DNA from: Crocinitomix sp.
GTDB lineage: Bacteria > Bacteroidota > Bacteroidia > Flavobacteriales_D > Crocinitomicaceae
Direction of reading: 5' to 3'
NCBI GenBank assembly: GCA_013138735.1
Contig: WTCE01000115.1
Span: 1-54,536 of the forward strand
DNA: 54,536 bases
Shown here: positions 34,701-47,085 of the stretch, piece by piece
Position numbering within the stretch: position 1 is the first letter of the stretch
Layout of the letters: the number at the start of each line of letters is the position of its first letter
The notes under the pieces: model-generated
The model's database searches: none
Told to the model about the DNA's origin: nothing
The model's input: only the letters and a program-made list of their open reading frames with translations
Made by a program: the position numbers and the translations under genes

Positions 34701-37700
34701 TTTAAGCTAAAAAAAAATCATTTAAGACTTTGGTTTGAAGCTGACGCTTTAGAAGGTAAAATTGGGGAGCAACGTGATTTGGTTATAGCGGACTACTTAA
34801 AAGGTTTGGATCAAATTTATTTTAAAATATTTAATGAACTCAAGAGACCTGAGGATGGAGGAACAGACAAAGCCAAAGATTATGTGGTAGGATATGCGCA
34901 CGTTGATCCAGATGGAGAGTTTGGAGCGGATCTGTCATTGAATTATGGATATGTAGATTTATTAAAGGAAGATTATAAATCAGCTGGATTAGAAATATTT
35001 AAGACACATCCCATGCGTAAAGCAGGATGGCAATATTTACGATATAGTCGAACAGATTTATTTAATAATTTATCAGATCTAGCCGCAGCTGATGATGATG
35101 AATTGTCTTGGGGTTCATTCGATTTGTTATTCGATTCAGTTGAAGAAGCCGTTGCAATGCTGGCATTAGGGCAATATAATCGATACGCTATCTGGAATTA
35201 TTGCAAGAAGTTTTCAGATGAAAAAGACTCATTTATTCGGTTAAATAGTCCAAATAAATTGAAGTATGGTGGTGGACACCGTGTTCAAGGAATTTACTTA
35301 TCCGACAATTGGAGTGACGAAGATGGAGGGCGAACTTTTGGAACAACTTACACCTATACAAATGAAGATGGATCGACTAGTGGTGTGGCAGATTATGAAC
35401 CGATTATTGGAGGTGAAGAAAATGCACTAAAATCTCCTAAAGAATATAATCCGAATGATCAGTTATTAAATTTTCAACACCAGGATTTGTACCTAGAAAC
35501 ACCTTTGATGGAGGCCTTGTATCCATCACCAAGAATTGTATATGGACGTATTGAGGAAAAAAGAACCGGACATTTTCCTGAAGATGTTTTTGTTGGATTT
35601 TCTACAGAGAATTCAGAAGTAGGAATTACAGTGACCGAGCACTATACGGCAAAAGATTTTCCAGTTTTTGAAAGTCATACTGGATTAAATCACAAAGGTT
35701 ATAATGTGCCATTATACGTGCCTTTTGTTGGCGCAATGAGCTATAATAATAATGGTTTTTCTCAAGGCTATAAATTGGAACTAAATGATATGAGTGGGAA
35801 AGTTAAATCCACGGCAATATATCCACACTCCGCAGATTTTGATTTAGATGAGCCAATTGCTAAAACAGAATATAAATACAAATCAGTTGAAGCCTCAAGA
35901 AATGGAGAAATGCGCTTAGTTAATGAAGTAGATGTGTTAGATGCTCATGGTGAAATTAGAGAAGCGCTGGTTGGAGTACAAATGGATTTTACCGTATATG
36001 AAGAGGAGAACTCTTCATATGCAGAAAGCATAATGTCAGAATCAAATCTAGATATATTAAGCGATCCATCAAAAGCTATATTTATCCCTGTACCAACATT
36101 TTGGCCTAAAATCAATCATTCTCAATTCGTTTATCGCGGACTTTCAACCAGCAAAGTCATTTATCGCACTGGAATTCTAGAAGAGGTTATTGTAACAGCA
36201 GATGGATCAGCAGTGTCTACTCGAAATGAACTATATGATGCGGAGACCGGGCAGGCATTGCTGACTTCAGTGAATAATGAATGGGACAAACCCGTTTATA
36301 ATTATCAATATGCAGCACATTGGAATTATGACCAAATGGGTGGTGCCTATGAAAATTATGGGGCTAAAATTTATATGGAAGGGACAAGTGATGCATTAGA
36401 ACTCAAAACTAATAATGGAGGTGCAGTTATTCCGTATCAAACGATATTAGAATTGGGAGACGAAATTACAGTTGAAGAAGGCGGCGACCTTCTTACTTAT
36501 TACGTTTCTGAGTTTATTTCTACAGATTATTTCCAATTAGAGGACAGAGATGGAACCAGCATTGGTTTTGGGCCTGAAGGAAAATTGGGTGTTATTACAA
36601 GGTCTGGAAATAGAAATCTACAAGCAGTTAAGAGTGGATCAATTGTTGCTTTAAGTGATAACTTCCTTTATGCTGATGGTGGATTACCATCATACTTTAA
36701 AGCTTGGAACGACCAAGTCACAGGTGCAGATCCTCAATACGGAGATCTAATAGAAAATCGATTTTATTTGAACAAAAACACCGCGGTTATTGAACCATGG
36801 CCTCCAGGGGATTTTATTTGGAATTATGGAGAAAATATATTCGTTCCAAACGTTTACGATTGTTCCAAAGCCGAATTTTATAATCTAGATATTCAAGCTA
36901 GTTCAACCGAGTTTTATGCTGATGAGATTTTTTTTGCTAAAAACTCTCAATGCCAAGGTAAATTAGTTTTTGATGACACAGAACCTACCCCACGTGATTT
37001 GGGTTATATATTTGAAGTAGATCTTGGAGGTGGAAACATGTCTTATACTGAACAGTTTACCGATTTTAAAATTACCTCAGTTGAAAAGGACTTTGATGGA
37101 GTAATTACGGACGTAACCTTGTTGAATATCCCTCATGATAAAGAATTCCATGCAGCATGGGTGACTGTAGGGTTCGATTGTTTTGATCCGTGTTTTGTTG
37201 CTGATATTCTTCATTCGGACGCTATCGAGTTTTCAGATAGCTGGCTAATGCCATACGCTGATGTTGGAGATCCTATTGTTGACGGAGTTATTCATATTTC
37301 CGATCCTTCAATTAACACTTACCGATATGGTAAAAAAGGAATCTGGCGAGCAAAACACACGCATCTTTATCAAATAGATCGCCAACAATCTGGACCAATT
37401 ACTGCCACCCGAAATAATATTGATGGTGAATATGAGCCTTGGGAACCATACAGCTGGTTAGAGGGTTCACTAAACCCTAAATGGGATTGGGTTTCTGAAA
37501 TAACGCGCTATAGTCCTTATGGCTTTGGACTGGAAGAGAAAAGTCGATTGAGTTATACGGAAGATGAAGGGTCGCCAGGTGATTATAATGAATCAGCCAT
37601 TTACAGTAGTCAATTGTACGGATATCATAATTCTGTGGTTATTGCTACTTCAGCTCTGGCAAATTATTACGAAGTTGGGTTCAACAGCTTTGAGCAAGAA

Positions 37701-38312
37701 TATGACGGCGCAACAATAAACTCAGGTCATATTGATCTTGATGCAGCTGTTGGGGATATTTCAAATCTTAAATCTCATACAGGAAATCAATCTTTATTGC
37801 TAAGTGATGGAGAGGGAATGAACTTTACTTCTGAATTCTTCGCAGTGGACGGAGAAGGAAATTTAATAGAAGATGACGCGGCTGGTCTCCAGGGGATTGT
37901 CGGAAAGGAATATGTTGTTTCACTTTGGGTCAATGTAGAGGATGAAGGATCATTTGGAGAATTGAACATTGATGGGGTTTCGCTTTCAACGGTTGAGTCT
38001 CGTGAAATTATTGACGGCTGGAAGAAATTAGAGATGAGGTTTACTATGCCTTCTGCTGATCTTGTAATCAACTATGTTTCTACCGGTGAGACCTATTTAG
38101 ACGACATACGTGTTGGACCTTATGAAGGAGGAATGGTGACCTATGTTTATGATCGAAGTAACCTTTGGTTAGTTGCAGAATTGGATGGACTTAATTATGC
38201 CACTTTCTACAATTATGATTCCGAAGGGAACCTCGTCCAGGTCAAAAAAGAAACGGAAGAAGGAATTATTACGGTTTCTACTGCGCGAAGTAACACCTTA
38301 CAATTACCCTAA
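31761..38312 (+). CDS. Giant SpvB/TcB-like secreted protein (RHS partner)
   Basis: 2183 residues with an N-terminal signal-like segment (KGIAIIMLMTFGQELILPSA). The first domain has the motif set common to large Bacteroidota RHS-type exoproteins: FEPVGTNQMVDLSTGDFNYN, IPLMVVPGPNGGYPINLAYH, EASWVGLGWNINPGAITRN. The middle consists of tandem strand-turn units as in SpvB/TcB beta-propeller and shell proteins. Residues about 1990-2120 look like a carbohydrate-binding-type beta-sandwich (NQSLLLSDGEGMNF, KEYVVSLWVNVEDEG, ETYLDDIRVGP). The end (YVYDRSNLWLVAELDGLNYA, TFYNYDSEGNL) is a single RHS-type repeat without toxin tip. It probably forms a shell with the RHS protein encoded two genes later. Confidence 0.72.
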   Translation: MLLRRYSKGIAIIMLMTFGQELILPSALWALTGGPSQPEVNSFEPVGTNQMVDLSTGDFNYNIPLMVVPGPNGGYPINLAYHAGIGMEQEASWVGLGWNINPGAITRNLRGVPDDFSGDTIVQKMNLKENVTSGLTFDFGQLKGDRKETFGLELDAYKPKWQLDTYFNNYRGIGFGVTPTPIRLLGNSVKKDKERSFIVGLQFSFDSQTGMGADLKADFGINSIASEHFSERTYGSFGAGIGWNSQQGLRSLRFNRQHNAELNFASSSYFPGHNFDMSGFNTTAGYTLTHKDSLGELDKALKIEKRNIVNGLKEREKSMLAYGTLYSQGSEVDENSDLDANYLQDINVYNDVPITKRSKNMGIPVGTNDIYTIAGQGIGGSFSAHRNDIGRFHPSKSVTRNLSIPVSVEVGVGQDALNPTATDFHIGADIATFLNGAWSYSGKLKKGNEEISNLDFEDKSSEKPRYEPVYFKMGGEMTAVPANQWDYMNDLDTTALEMGLKWFEGGIAPTPSFKNRVVGATGSSPHLSNNGWEKDRIKKTQNVQFKTKADLMESELYWNRGKHIFNEGEMPVIGGGTGSTVYYDEAGGLEPEKGLSHIHQYEILKADGSKYYYGLPAYNIKQNSHVFANTSPVDIPPEYNDADLISYNTLDASLGNDEGLDNYYSSNELPAYVHAHLLTQITSADYVDVTGNGASEDDLGYYTKFNYHHPIEYKWREPFYDADYIKGYYSNEADDKASFTFGEKEMYYVHSIETKTHIAVFELGDRADGAGVSEEHQTPESDFGAKQKYLKTIKLYSKADIVEAGGVSFTEPLQIVYLKYNYELCQGVLNNDPTEFLDSEHFVAPNNPTNTEGKLTLKEVSISYNGNGKGRLSPYTFDYTSNQNYSRLNIDRWGNYQESEDVNEHEVNPYTRQDLTEEERIANASAWCLSDINLPSGGSVNVRYEADDYGYVQNERAAQMVKIIGFTDVSTTVVPTSTDKFKLKKNHLRLWFEADALEGKIGEQRDLVIADYLKGLDQIYFKIFNELKRPEDGGTDKAKDYVVGYAHVDPDGEFGADLSLNYGYVDLLKEDYKSAGLEIFKTHPMRKAGWQYLRYSRTDLFNNLSDLAAADDDELSWGSFDLLFDSVEEAVAMLALGQYNRYAIWNYCKKFSDEKDSFIRLNSPNKLKYGGGHRVQGIYLSDNWSDEDGGRTFGTTYTYTNEDGSTSGVADYEPIIGGEENALKSPKEYNPNDQLLNFQHQDLYLETPLMEALYPSPRIVYGRIEEKRTGHFPEDVFVGFSTENSEVGITVTEHYTAKDFPVFESHTGLNHKGYNVPLYVPFVGAMSYNNNGFSQGYKLELNDMSGKVKSTAIYPHSADFDLDEPIAKTEYKYKSVEASRNGEMRLVNEVDVLDAHGEIREALVGVQMDFTVYEEENSSYAESIMSESNLDILSDPSKAIFIPVPTFWPKINHSQFVYRGLSTSKVIYRTGILEEVIVTADGSAVSTRNELYDAETGQALLTSVNNEWDKPVYNYQYAAHWNYDQMGGAYENYGAKIYMEGTSDALELKTNNGGAVIPYQTILELGDEITVEEGGDLLTYYVSEFISTDYFQLEDRDGTSIGFGPEGKLGVITRSGNRNLQAVKSGSIVALSDNFLYADGGLPSYFKAWNDQVTGADPQYGDLIENRFYLNKNTAVIEPWPPGDFIWNYGENIFVPNVYDCSKAEFYNLDIQASSTEFYADEIFFAKNSQCQGKLVFDDTEPTPRDLGYIFEVDLGGGNMSYTEQFTDFKITSVEKDFDGVITDVTLLNIPHDKEFHAAWVTVGFDCFDPCFVADILHSDAIEFSDSWLMPYADVGDPIVDGVIHISDPSINTYRYGKKGIWRAKHTHLYQIDRQQSGPITATRNNIDGEYEPWEPYSWLEGSLNPKWDWVSEITRYSPYGFGLEEKSRLSYTEDEGSPGDYNESAIYSSQLYGYHNSVVIATSALANYYEVGFNSFEQEYDGATINSGHIDLDAAVGDISNLKSHTGNQSLLLSDGEGMNFTSEFFAVDGEGNLIEDDAAGLQGIVGKEYVVSLWVNVEDEGSFGELNIDGVSLSTVESREIIDGWKKLEMRFTMPSADLVINYVSTGETYLDDIRVGPYEGGMVTYVYDRSNLWLVAELDGLNYATFYNYDSEGNLVQVKKETEEGIITVSTARSNTLQLP

Positions 38313-38324
38313 ATCTTAAACAAA

Positions 38325-39044
38325 ATGAAATATTACATCAGTTTATTGTTATTTACTTTTCTTGGAGGCTCGTTTAGTGCCCAGGCAGTTGATATTGTTA
38401 AAGAATTGAAGGAACTAAATCAACATTATTTTGAATTGGAAGAGCTCCAACTCAATTTTGAAATAGAATATATTGATAGAAGTGGGTTCTCTCTTGCGAA
38501 ACGTTCTGGTGAAGTGGTTCATACTAAAGAAGTCCATTTCGTTGATTTGAACGGGAATATTACATTAATTAATAAGGATGAATATGTATCCATAAACAAT
38601 GAATTTTCTACCATAATATATAGCGATTGGAATGGTAATAGTGCTCCTGCTTCACAAATGGATGAAATGACAGTAATGATTGATTCTTTATGGGAAAACA
38701 GAGGAGAGATCGATTTTGAGGTTTTGAGTGCAACAAAAAACCAAGTTCGTGTGCTTATCAATGATAATTCAGACCCAAATATTAATGGATATGAAATGTT
38801 GGTAGACATCAATAAGAATAAACTACTAGAATTCAAATATTATCTCAGAAATTTGAATTCGGATGAACCCGTTGACCATGTGATAGTGCGCTATACAAAT
38901 GAAACGTCAAAAGTCAAATTGAAAGATCCAAAATTCAAGGTTTCCAATTATGTGAAGCGAAAAGGAAAAGAATTGGAGCCAACCACTTTATTCGCTGGAT
39001 ATGAAATTATTAGTCAAAATCAAAATATTGAAGAGCATGAATAA
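38325..39044 (+). CDS. LolA-like periplasmic protein
   Basis: 239 residues with a signal peptide ([19 protein letters not shown]). The mature protein has the strand order of LolA/LolB-like or outer-membrane lipoprotein carrier folds: a first helix [19 protein letters not shown], then antiparallel strands ([59 protein letters not shown]). It sits between the two RHS giants, overlapping the second by 8 bases. A periplasmic export or handling factor for them is plausible; function not proven. Confidence 0.55.
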   Translation: MKYYISLLLFTFLGGSFSAQAVDIVKELKELNQHYFELEELQLNFEIEYIDRSGFSLAKRSGEVVHTKEVHFVDLNGNITLINKDEYVSINNEFSTIIYSDWNGNSAPASQMDEMTVMIDSLWENRGEIDFEVLSATKNQVRVLINDNSDPNINGYEMLVDINKNKLLEFKYYLRNLNSDEPVDHVIVRYTNETSKVKLKDPKFKVSNYVKRKGKELEPTTLFAGYEIISQNQNIEEHE

Positions 39045-42000
39045 GCTATACTGTTTTTTATTAACAATAATTGCTCTGAATATAGGAGCGCATACCTTCG
39101 CTGCAAAAGAGAATTTATTTAGTGGTTTATCGGGTAATGAAATCACTAATTCAGAGGCAAAAATAAGTGTCAGAGATTCCTGGTATTTGCAATATATTTT
39201 GGATCAAGACGAGACCTATTTTTCAACTCAAAGTGCAGTAGCTTCGGTTAAACTTTGGTTTGATGATTCGGAACGTAAATTGTATAGCTCAGATTGGGAA
39301 ATATCCATTTTATACGACATTGAACTGACCAATAGTGCAGGTGAAGTTTCAAATCAATTTGACCAAGCACTTGCCATTGATTTTGATGCAACTGGAGCTT
39401 ATAGAGACATTCAACTTAAACAATATGCAAATCAGCAATATATAAAAGTTGAGGTTACTAATATTCGAACAACAATTACTGGACTTGATCCCGAGAGCCT
39501 TCCAATAGATATTCATTTAGATGCTCAAATTGACATTGTCCGCTATTATAATTTAGATAAAGAAGAAGAAGCTGTGCTCGAATCAGATTGGGTTGACTTA
39601 GATGAAGATTTATCAAAATATGAAGAAATAGAATTAATCTGGTCTTATGTTCAGGGTGCAGAAAGTTATGACGTAGAATGGTTATTTGTAGATGACCCTG
39701 ATGCAGCTGACTTAATGTTAATTGATGGCCCTTTTAATTTTAAAAATGCATCAAGAGTTAATGTTTTAAATACCAGTTATAATATTAGTCTTGCTTATCC
39801 AAGAGGGTTATTTTTATTTCGAGTACGCCCTGTAGGTAAAAAAGTGGTTGATAGCGAACTTGTCAGAATTGAAGGTAAATGGACATTACCAACTTTAATG
39901 ACTGATCTAGCATTGGTCGGCGTAAATGAAAGATTAGCATACGAAGGATTGTTATCTAATAGCAATTGGCAATATCAAGCGAGTTTTTCATCAGAAGGTA
40001 AAAAAGGAGAGAGTTTTGGGCTTTATGATGGCGCTTTAAAACCGCGTCAAAGTTTAGTGACCAATCATTCTGATAGCACGGTAATTTTAAGCGAAGTTGT
40101 GTACGATTATTTAGGTAGACCAGCGCTTAGTTTATTGCCTTCACCTTCAGAAAATAATGGGATTGGTTATTATGAAGGGCGTTTAGATCTGGTTTCTGGT
40201 GAACAATACAACTTCACCAATTTTGATGTAATTGAAACAGGTGGGGGAATTAATAAAATTGATAATCCAGATAATATGGCAACACTTGCTGTCAATGATT
40301 ATTATAATTCAGGTACTTCATTTGGTGTTGGAGCTGATTATATTGCAGATGCTGGTGATTTTCCTTTTGCCAGAACAACATTTACGAATGATGGAACGGG
40401 ACGCGTTAAAACACAAACTGCCGTTGGTGCTTCTGTCGTTGGGGCAAGTGATATGGCTAGTTCAGATTCCAAAATAACAATGTATATGTATGGTACCCCA
40501 ACGCAAGAAGAGCTCTACCGTTTATTCGGGAACGAAGTTGGGAATGCGATTCATTATAAAAAAAATGCAGTTATTGATCAAAATGGTCAAGCACATATCC
40601 AATACATTGATATGTCTGGTCGTGTAATTGCGACTGCATTGGCTGGAGATGCTCCTGAAAACCTTTTAGAAATTGATTCTTATCCAGAAGAGTTTAACGC
40701 CATCACTGCCGATTTAACGGTAAACAATTTGCCGCTTGAACCAACTGATAAGTTATATGTTACAAAAACGATAAATGTAGTTTATCAAACTAACTATACG
40801 TTCACGTATGGATTAGATGATATCACTTACTATGATCCATGTCACCCTAGTCAATTGTTAATGTATGATTTAACCATCTACATAAAAGATGAAAACAATG
40901 AACTTTATGATATGGACCTTGGTCCTGGTGAATTGTTTGAATACAGTTTTTCTTCAACATCAGAAGTGGCTCCTTTTACCTGGTCCACAAGTTTACCAAT
41001 TGGAACTTATACGATTACAAAAGTACTGTCGTTGAATCAAGAATATTTAGATGGCATCATGGATAATTTTGAGGCGAATCAATCCTGTTTAATTCCGCCA
41101 GTTGAAGAAGAATTACCATGTAATGAATCTTGTGAAGAAATTTGTTTTTCAGGTAACGGATATTACAATGTGGCGGGAAATCGAGTTTTTACGGATGATG
41201 AAGGCAACGAAATTGCCGAAGAAATTATTGATGGAGAAACTGTTACCTACAATTACTACGGAGATATATTAATTTATGTGCCATTGCGAATCGAAATAGA
41301 AGGAAAAATCGCAAATTGCGTTGATGAATGTAACAATATTGGTAACCCAATTAAGCAAGACCCTTGTGAACGAAAATATGCTGAATTATTGGCTGATATG
41401 AGTCCAGGGGGTCAGTATTTTGATAATACACCGTATTTCGCCGAAGAGCCATTAATCGGCGGAATAAATGGATGGCTAGTAGATTTAGGTCTACCTGCAG
41501 ATGTTAGACCTGGAATTGTCGTTGATCCGCTTGATGCTTTTGCCACATGGGATGATCTACGTGAGAATTGGATAGACGATTATGCAACCCATTTAGTCTT
41601 TAAACATCCTGAATATTGCTTATACCGTTTAAATTGTGATGCTCAGAATATGTGTGAGATTCTTTATAATGGTGAAGTTGTTGAGAAAATTCCAAATTGC
41701 CCAAGTGAACCTTTTGGAATTTCCGAGTCTGATTATAATAATTTAATGTTAACTACTATTGAAGCTGAAGGAACGGCAGAAGAATATTTATTTAACCCTT
41801 TAAATCTCGCAATAAGTCTTGATTATGATGCTATCCCTGATAATGAAAACTATCAACCTTGGGCAGGTGGTTTAGCAGATGCTGAAGTTGATCCTTATAT
41901 TGCCTGTAGAGCACATTTAAAGGCTGAAATTGAAACGTTGATGCGTCAATTTGTTAAAGTAAATGAATTGGGGGATCCCGACGAATATCATTCCATTTGG

Positions 42001-45000
42001 CTCGTATTGGATAATCCAATTGGAATTAGCGATATTGATGCCCACGGTTATCCAGATGAAGTGGTAGATTTTTATGAATCACTTCATGGTACAGATGGAT
42101 TAATTCGTGAAACCGGTGAAGATCCAGCGCTTCATCCTGAAAAAATATCAAAATATCAATTTTTTAGAGGAGTTTATGAGTTTTTTAGAAGTTATGTGGC
42201 TTATAATTCTATTGACAATTTTGATACTGCAATAAACTGTATTGAAGGGTGCGGAACAACTGCTTCGCGTTTAGTTGGGACAGGCGGAAATCCTTCACTT
42301 ACTGATGACGGTTTTTACATTCACTATCCGGAAAATCCTGTATTTGATGTTTACGATTCTGGAACACCTGAAATTTTAATAGACGAAGAAATGGATGATC
42401 TTTGTCAAACACAATGCGAAGGTTTTGCAATTAGTTGGCTTGATAATTTTGGAACCTGTACAGATGCTGCTAATCGCCAAATTGCAATTGATTATATGAT
42501 TGAAATTTGCGCGGCTGGTTGTGATGAAGAAAATCCTTATGGAGTGGACGATATTACTTCGGGAGTTCCTTCTGAGACTGCACTTGACCATGGTTGGGGG
42601 CCTTCAGAACATTTTTCAACTTTTGATGAAGTCACAACTTACTTGAATGATTTGTCAGCAATTGATGATGATTGCCCATTTACGGTGCATCCGACTGTTG
42701 CTTATGGTACATTTGATTTAGAATGTGATTGTTCAGTGTTAAACGAATATCTCACCGATTTTTACAATGAATTTGAAATTACTATTCCAGGAACAGGTTT
42801 TGATTTAACTACATTGAGTCTTGGTGAACAAGCTGAATTTCTAGATCGATTGGATGAGTTGTTGGCAGATGGTGAGACCTTAACATTAACTATAGCAGAC
42901 ATTCAATCAGATTGGGTAGAAAATTGTGAAGCCGATCTTATTCCTATCGGATTAATCAATGCCTTGTCCTGTAATGATGAACTGCCAGAATTTACAATTG
43001 ACAATTGGGAGGCGGATTGTGAAGACCAAATTTCTGATATTGAATATGGTAATGATTGGTTGATTTATGGTTATGCAATGGATTTATTAAAAGCGAACTA
43101 CCTTGCTGGCTATACTTCCAGAGCTTGGGAAAACATGAAGACACGTGAAGAGTTTACCATGACATACGATCTGCACGAATATCACTATACTTTATTTTAC
43201 TATGATCAGGCAGGAAATTTAATTAAAACAGTACCACCTGCAGGGATTTATCGTAAGGTTAATGGAACAGAAGCAGCGCACTCCTCTACCTTAACAGCAT
43301 TAGAAATTCAAGATTGTAAAGATCATATTGACCCTGACCTTGACCCGATCACCAATCCATACATTCATCCAGCACACGAACTGGTCACTAACTACAAATA
43401 CAATAGTTTGCAACAACTCACTGAGCAAACTACTCCTGATGGAGGAACAACCGCTTATTGGTATGATGCGTTGGGGAGGTTAATTGTATCGCAAAATGCA
43501 CGACAATTAGCACTTGGCACTGATGTTTATTCTTATACCATCTATGATTTATTAGGTCGTGTAATTGAAGCAGGAGAAATTGATGCAACAGCAGCAATGG
43601 ATGCCCCTACAGCAAATGCTGCAGGGTTATACGCTATTTGGCATGGTGCAGGCATTAAATCAGAAGTCATGAGAACCGTCTATAATGGCTATCAAGAAAC
43701 AGTCCTAGAAGAAATCACCACTCAAATGGGACATAATACCGAAGCAAAACTATTAAATATGCGCGGTAGAATTGGTAGTGTCGTATATTATAGTGGAACC
43801 TTTGTTACAGAAGCAAACTTCACTCATTCCAGTCACTATGACTATGATTATGCGGGCAATGTTAAAACCGTTATTCATGAAAACGGATTACTATATACCG
43901 ATTTAGAACCAACAGATGCCGAAGATGAATTACAATATGTACGCACAGATTATACCTATGATTTAATAAGTGGAAATGTAGAACAAGTTGACTATCAAAA
44001 AAACAAACCTGATCAGTTTCATTATAAATATGAATATGATGATAACAACCGTTTAACGGTTAGTTATTCAAGTCATGATAATGAAATTTGGCAAAAAGAA
44101 TCGAAGAACTTTTATTATGCCCACGGTCCATTGGCAAGACAAGAAATTGGTGATCAAATTGTGCAGGCTTGTGATTATGTATATACCGTTAATGGATGGT
44201 TGAAAACTGTAAATTCATCTGTGAATGATGATGATGCCTTTGGTGTTCGTTATGATGCTGGTAAGGATGGGCAAATTTCCAATATCAATCAAAATATCGG
44301 TAAAGATGCAATGGGCTTTAGCCTGCATTATTACGAAAATGATTATATTGCAGTAAATACGGCTACAGCAGCCGATTTAACCTTACAAATTAGCCCAGGT
44401 TCCGCATTTGAATTGAGTGGTTATGATTTATACAACGGAAATATTAGCCACATGGTAACCTCCCTCAATAATATTGATGAGGTTGGAATGGACGTTTTAG
44501 CCAATACCTACCGCTATGACCAATTGCAACGGATTAAATCATCCAATGTTTTTGAAGGATCAGGACTAAGGGCTAACAATAGTTCGGCAACAGCAGTTGA
44601 CGACGGTAATTATTCAACCGCATATACTTTTGACGGCAATGGAAACCTCTTGACATTAGACAGAACAGATGGCGCAGCTGCCACTATGGACGCATTGGAA
44701 TATCATTATAATTATGATCCGGGGACTGAAACAACCAACCAATTAGAATGGGTGAACGATTTTGGATTATCCGGAGTTTCAGACGTTGACATTGACGCAC
44801 AGACGAGCATTGATAATTATACTTATGATGCCATTGGGCAACTCATTCAAGACAAGGCCAATGATATTTCATCCATTGAATGGACAGTTACAGGAAAAGT
44901 TAGAAAAATAAGTTACGATAATTCATTAAATCCTGCAATTGAAACAACTATTGCTTGGGTAGAATTTGAATATGATGCAATGGGAATTCGCGTGAGTAAA

Positions 45001-46605
45001 ACCGTTTTTGCCCCTATTTCTATACCGCCTGTTGGAGTTCCTGAAGATGGAGACGATTATGAACCTGGTTATTCAACCTATGCTACAACAGCTACCTATT
45101 ATATGCATGATGCTTCGGGTAATGTTTTAGCTACCTATGATTATGTTGATAATTTACTAGATGAAATTCAGACGGTAACACTCAATGAAAACCATTTATA
45201 TGGTAGTAAAAGACTTGGGGTGGCTAATCGTGGAGTAGATATGAATTTGGCCGGAACGTATATTGGTAGTAATACTAAACAGCGCGTTTTAGGAGAGAAA
45301 ACCTATGAACTTTCCAACCACTTAGGGAATGTGTTGGCTACTGTGAGTGATAGGAAGTTAGCCTCAACAACTGATGGGACTAATGTGGATTATTATGATG
45401 CGGATGTGACTAGTACCACTGAGTATTATCCTTATGGGATGACTTTGCGCAGTGAGACGGATGGTTCAGGTTATCGCTACGGGTTTCAAGGGCAGGAGAT
45501 GGATGATGAAGTTAAGGGAGAAGGGAATTCTGTTAATTATAAGTACAGGATGCACGATCCTAGGATTGGAAGGTTTTTTGCGGTTGATCCGCTTGCTCCG
45601 AAATACCCTCATAACTCGCCGTATGCTTTTAGTGAGAACAGGCTCATAGATGGTGTTGAATTGGAAGGGCTTGAATTCCAACCATTAAAAGACGGACAAC
45701 CGCACCCTACAATTGAGGGAGCGGATGATGCTAGATATACTGGATATGACAGCAATTATGATACTGATGGGAACCATTCTTTAGCGCCTAAAGCAGGGAC
45801 ATTTAATAATTTTACAATTGGAGACATTACGTATAGTTCTTCTACAAGTACTCAATCAATAAATATACCGCTAGGTGGGTTCGAATATCAAAAAATTCAA
45901 AAACAATACGCTCATTTTTCAATAACTAATACAAATAGTGTCTCTATAACAGGTAGTGATCTTTCTAACGAAACATCATTAAGATATACGTCTAGCGCTA
46001 CAGGTGGAGCAGGTTTCGCGGGTAGCACGGGTTTTGGTACCGCTAGTGGTTCTGTAAGTTTTGAAGGAGATTTAACGGGCGCATCATTAACATATGCCGC
46101 AGGAACTACTGAAGCCCAGTACTATATGAGCATTGTAGATAAACAGGCTCTTGGAAATGCTTGGGTGAATGCTGGACAGTCCTATTATGGTGTTTCAGGG
46201 CATGCTATCCCCTCATCAAGCCCTCTTGACCTGATAGGACCTGGAGTAATGAAAGTTCCTTCACTTATTAAAGGATTATTGTGGAGAGCTCCCACCAAGG
46301 GGGTTAATTATTTGACCTTCGTAGGGATGAACATGAAACAAACAGTTTCAACTCTTGAAGGAATGGGAGCTACGAACATTATAATAAAACCTCTCACTAG
46401 AACAAAAGGAAGTGGTGGATATATTATTAATTTCGGTGGAGTAAGCGGACTCAATTCAATCAAACTTAATTCAGGAAGCTCACGACATTTGATCCCGTAT
46501 CTTCAATTTGGAACGTCGAGTGGTAGTGTTAAGGTAATTGAGCTTCAATACAAGGCTATAATGAATAAGGCAGGAGAGAAAGGTATCAGTTATTTGTATC
46601 ATTAG
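39037..46605 (+). CDS. RHS repeat protein with C-terminal variable (toxin-like) tip
   Basis: 2522 residues from the ATG at 39037, which gives a signal peptide ([19 protein letters not shown]); an ATG at 39001 is also in frame. The N-terminal region has the segments usual before Bacteroidota RHS repeats ([34 protein letters not shown]). Many YD repeats follow ([60 protein letters not shown]). The RHS-associated core runs from about 2090 to 2212: [71 protein letters not shown]. The remaining ~310 residues are unrelated to the rest and contain a Gly/Ser/Thr-rich stretch and a C-terminal domain (residues ~2420-2522) I do not recognise. By analogy with polymorphic toxins this is an effector tip. 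The next gene would be its immunity gene. Confidence 0.88.
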   Translation: MNKLYCFLLTIIALNIGAHTFAAKENLFSGLSGNEITNSEAKISVRDSWYLQYILDQDETYFSTQSAVASVKLWFDDSERKLYSSDWEISILYDIELTNSAGEVSNQFDQALAIDFDATGAYRDIQLKQYANQQYIKVEVTNIRTTITGLDPESLPIDIHLDAQIDIVRYYNLDKEEEAVLESDWVDLDEDLSKYEEIELIWSYVQGAESYDVEWLFVDDPDAADLMLIDGPFNFKNASRVNVLNTSYNISLAYPRGLFLFRVRPVGKKVVDSELVRIEGKWTLPTLMTDLALVGVNERLAYEGLLSNSNWQYQASFSSEGKKGESFGLYDGALKPRQSLVTNHSDSTVILSEVVYDYLGRPALSLLPSPSENNGIGYYEGRLDLVSGEQYNFTNFDVIETGGGINKIDNPDNMATLAVNDYYNSGTSFGVGADYIADAGDFPFARTTFTNDGTGRVKTQTAVGASVVGASDMASSDSKITMYMYGTPTQEELYRLFGNEVGNAIHYKKNAVIDQNGQAHIQYIDMSGRVIATALAGDAPENLLEIDSYPEEFNAITADLTVNNLPLEPTDKLYVTKTINVVYQTNYTFTYGLDDITYYDPCHPSQLLMYDLTIYIKDENNELYDMDLGPGELFEYSFSSTSEVAPFTWSTSLPIGTYTITKVLSLNQEYLDGIMDNFEANQSCLIPPVEEELPCNESCEEICFSGNGYYNVAGNRVFTDDEGNEIAEEIIDGETVTYNYYGDILIYVPLRIEIEGKIANCVDECNNIGNPIKQDPCERKYAELLADMSPGGQYFDNTPYFAEEPLIGGINGWLVDLGLPADVRPGIVVDPLDAFATWDDLRENWIDDYATHLVFKHPEYCLYRLNCDAQNMCEILYNGEVVEKIPNCPSEPFGISESDYNNLMLTTIEAEGTAEEYLFNPLNLAISLDYDAIPDNENYQPWAGGLADAEVDPYIACRAHLKAEIETLMRQFVKVNELGDPDEYHSIWLVLDNPIGISDIDAHGYPDEVVDFYESLHGTDGLIRETGEDPALHPEKISKYQFFRGVYEFFRSYVAYNSIDNFDTAINCIEGCGTTASRLVGTGGNPSLTDDGFYIHYPENPVFDVYDSGTPEILIDEEMDDLCQTQCEGFAISWLDNFGTCTDAANRQIAIDYMIEICAAGCDEENPYGVDDITSGVPSETALDHGWGPSEHFSTFDEVTTYLNDLSAIDDDCPFTVHPTVAYGTFDLECDCSVLNEYLTDFYNEFEITIPGTGFDLTTLSLGEQAEFLDRLDELLADGETLTLTIADIQSDWVENCEADLIPIGLINALSCNDELPEFTIDNWEADCEDQISDIEYGNDWLIYGYAMDLLKANYLAGYTSRAWENMKTREEFTMTYDLHEYHYTLFYYDQAGNLIKTVPPAGIYRKVNGTEAAHSSTLTALEIQDCKDHIDPDLDPITNPYIHPAHELVTNYKYNSLQQLTEQTTPDGGTTAYWYDALGRLIVSQNARQLALGTDVYSYTIYDLLGRVIEAGEIDATAAMDAPTANAAGLYAIWHGAGIKSEVMRTVYNGYQETVLEEITTQMGHNTEAKLLNMRGRIGSVVYYSGTFVTEANFTHSSHYDYDYAGNVKTVIHENGLLYTDLEPTDAEDELQYVRTDYTYDLISGNVEQVDYQKNKPDQFHYKYEYDDNNRLTVSYSSHDNEIWQKESKNFYYAHGPLARQEIGDQIVQACDYVYTVNGWLKTVNSSVNDDDAFGVRYDAGKDGQISNINQNIGKDAMGFSLHYYENDYIAVNTATAADLTLQISPGSAFELSGYDLYNGNISHMVTSLNNIDEVGMDVLANTYRYDQLQRIKSSNVFEGSGLRANNSSATAVDDGNYSTAYTFDGNGNLLTLDRTDGAAATMDALEYHYNYDPGTETTNQLEWVNDFGLSGVSDVDIDAQTSIDNYTYDAIGQLIQDKANDISSIEWTVTGKVRKISYDNSLNPAIETTIAWVEFEYDAMGIRVSKTVFAPISIPPVGVPEDGDDYEPGYSTYATTATYYMHDASGNVLATYDYVDNLLDEIQTVTLNENHLYGSKRLGVANRGVDMNLAGTYIGSNTKQRVLGEKTYELSNHLGNVLATVSDRKLASTTDGTNVDYYDADVTSTTEYYPYGMTLRSETDGSGYRYGFQGQEMDDEVKGEGNSVNYKYRMHDPRIGRFFAVDPLAPKYPHNSPYAFSENRLIDGVELEGLEFQPLKDGQPHPTIEGADDARYTGYDSNYDTDGNHSLAPKAGTFNNFTIGDITYSSSTSTQSINIPLGGFEYQKIQKQYAHFSITNTNSVSITGSDLSNETSLRYTSSATGGAGFAGSTGFGTASGSVSFEGDLTGASLTYAAGTTEAQYYMSIVDKQALGNAWVNAGQSYYGVSGHAIPSSSPLDLIGPGVMKVPSLIKGLLWRAPTKGVNYLTFVGMNMKQTVSTLEGMGATNIIIKPLTRTKGSGGYIINFGGVSGLNSIKLNSGSSRHLIPYLQFGTSSGSVKVIELQYKAIMNKAGEKGISYLYH

Positions 46606-46617
46606 TTTTTTATTAGT

Positions 46618-47052
46618 ATGAAAATCAATATAGAGAATTTTAAAATTGTTCCGAATAAAATGATTGGTGTTTTTCAACTAGGTGAAAGTTTTGTAGAGTA
46701 TTCGGAGCTTATAAAGACTCATGGAAAATTGATAGATGAATTTACCTACCCAACTCTCAATGTGGATGTGTTTTATCAAATCTTTCTGTTGTATGATAAA
46801 CGGATAAAACTGTTTTTCAAAGAGGGTAAGTTATTTGAAATACATTTATATGAGTTTACGAGAAAGATTTTAAATAGATATTATATCGGCATGGAAATTA
46901 ATCTGACTAAGTCAGAAAACGAATTTGTTTATAGTTTTGAAGATGAAGACGTGGTTTATCTTCAAAATGTTAAGGGATTAGGACTGTTGTTAGATTACAA
47001 TGAAAGTGACCAATTGATAATAGGAGGCATTACTGTCTTTAGAGATTCTTAA
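46618..47052 (+). CDS. Candidate immunity protein for the RHS tip
   Basis: 144 residues, cytoplasmic (no signal). It starts 12 bases after the RHS stop and in the same direction. It is strand-rich with a basic and aromatic centre (YQIFLLYDKRIKLFFKEGKL, FEIHLYEFTRKILNRYYIG) and an acidic C-terminal half (SENEFVYSFEDEDVVYLQN). No family recognised. Polymorphic toxins are usually followed directly by a small gene of this size encoding a specific inhibitor; the assignment rests on position and size. Confidence 0.55.
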   Translation: MKINIENFKIVPNKMIGVFQLGESFVEYSELIKTHGKLIDEFTYPTLNVDVFYQIFLLYDKRIKLFFKEGKLFEIHLYEFTRKILNRYYIGMEINLTKSENEFVYSFEDEDVVYLQNVKGLGLLLDYNESDQLIIGGITVFRDS

Positions 47053-47085
47053 TGTAGGTATAGGCGATTAAAAACATAATTCAGA

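Noticed and set aside
42376-42591. Antisense open frames within the RHS giants (also near 33643, 37787 and 45466)
   Set aside because: All lie antisense to long conserved coding regions and have low-complexity, atypical composition.
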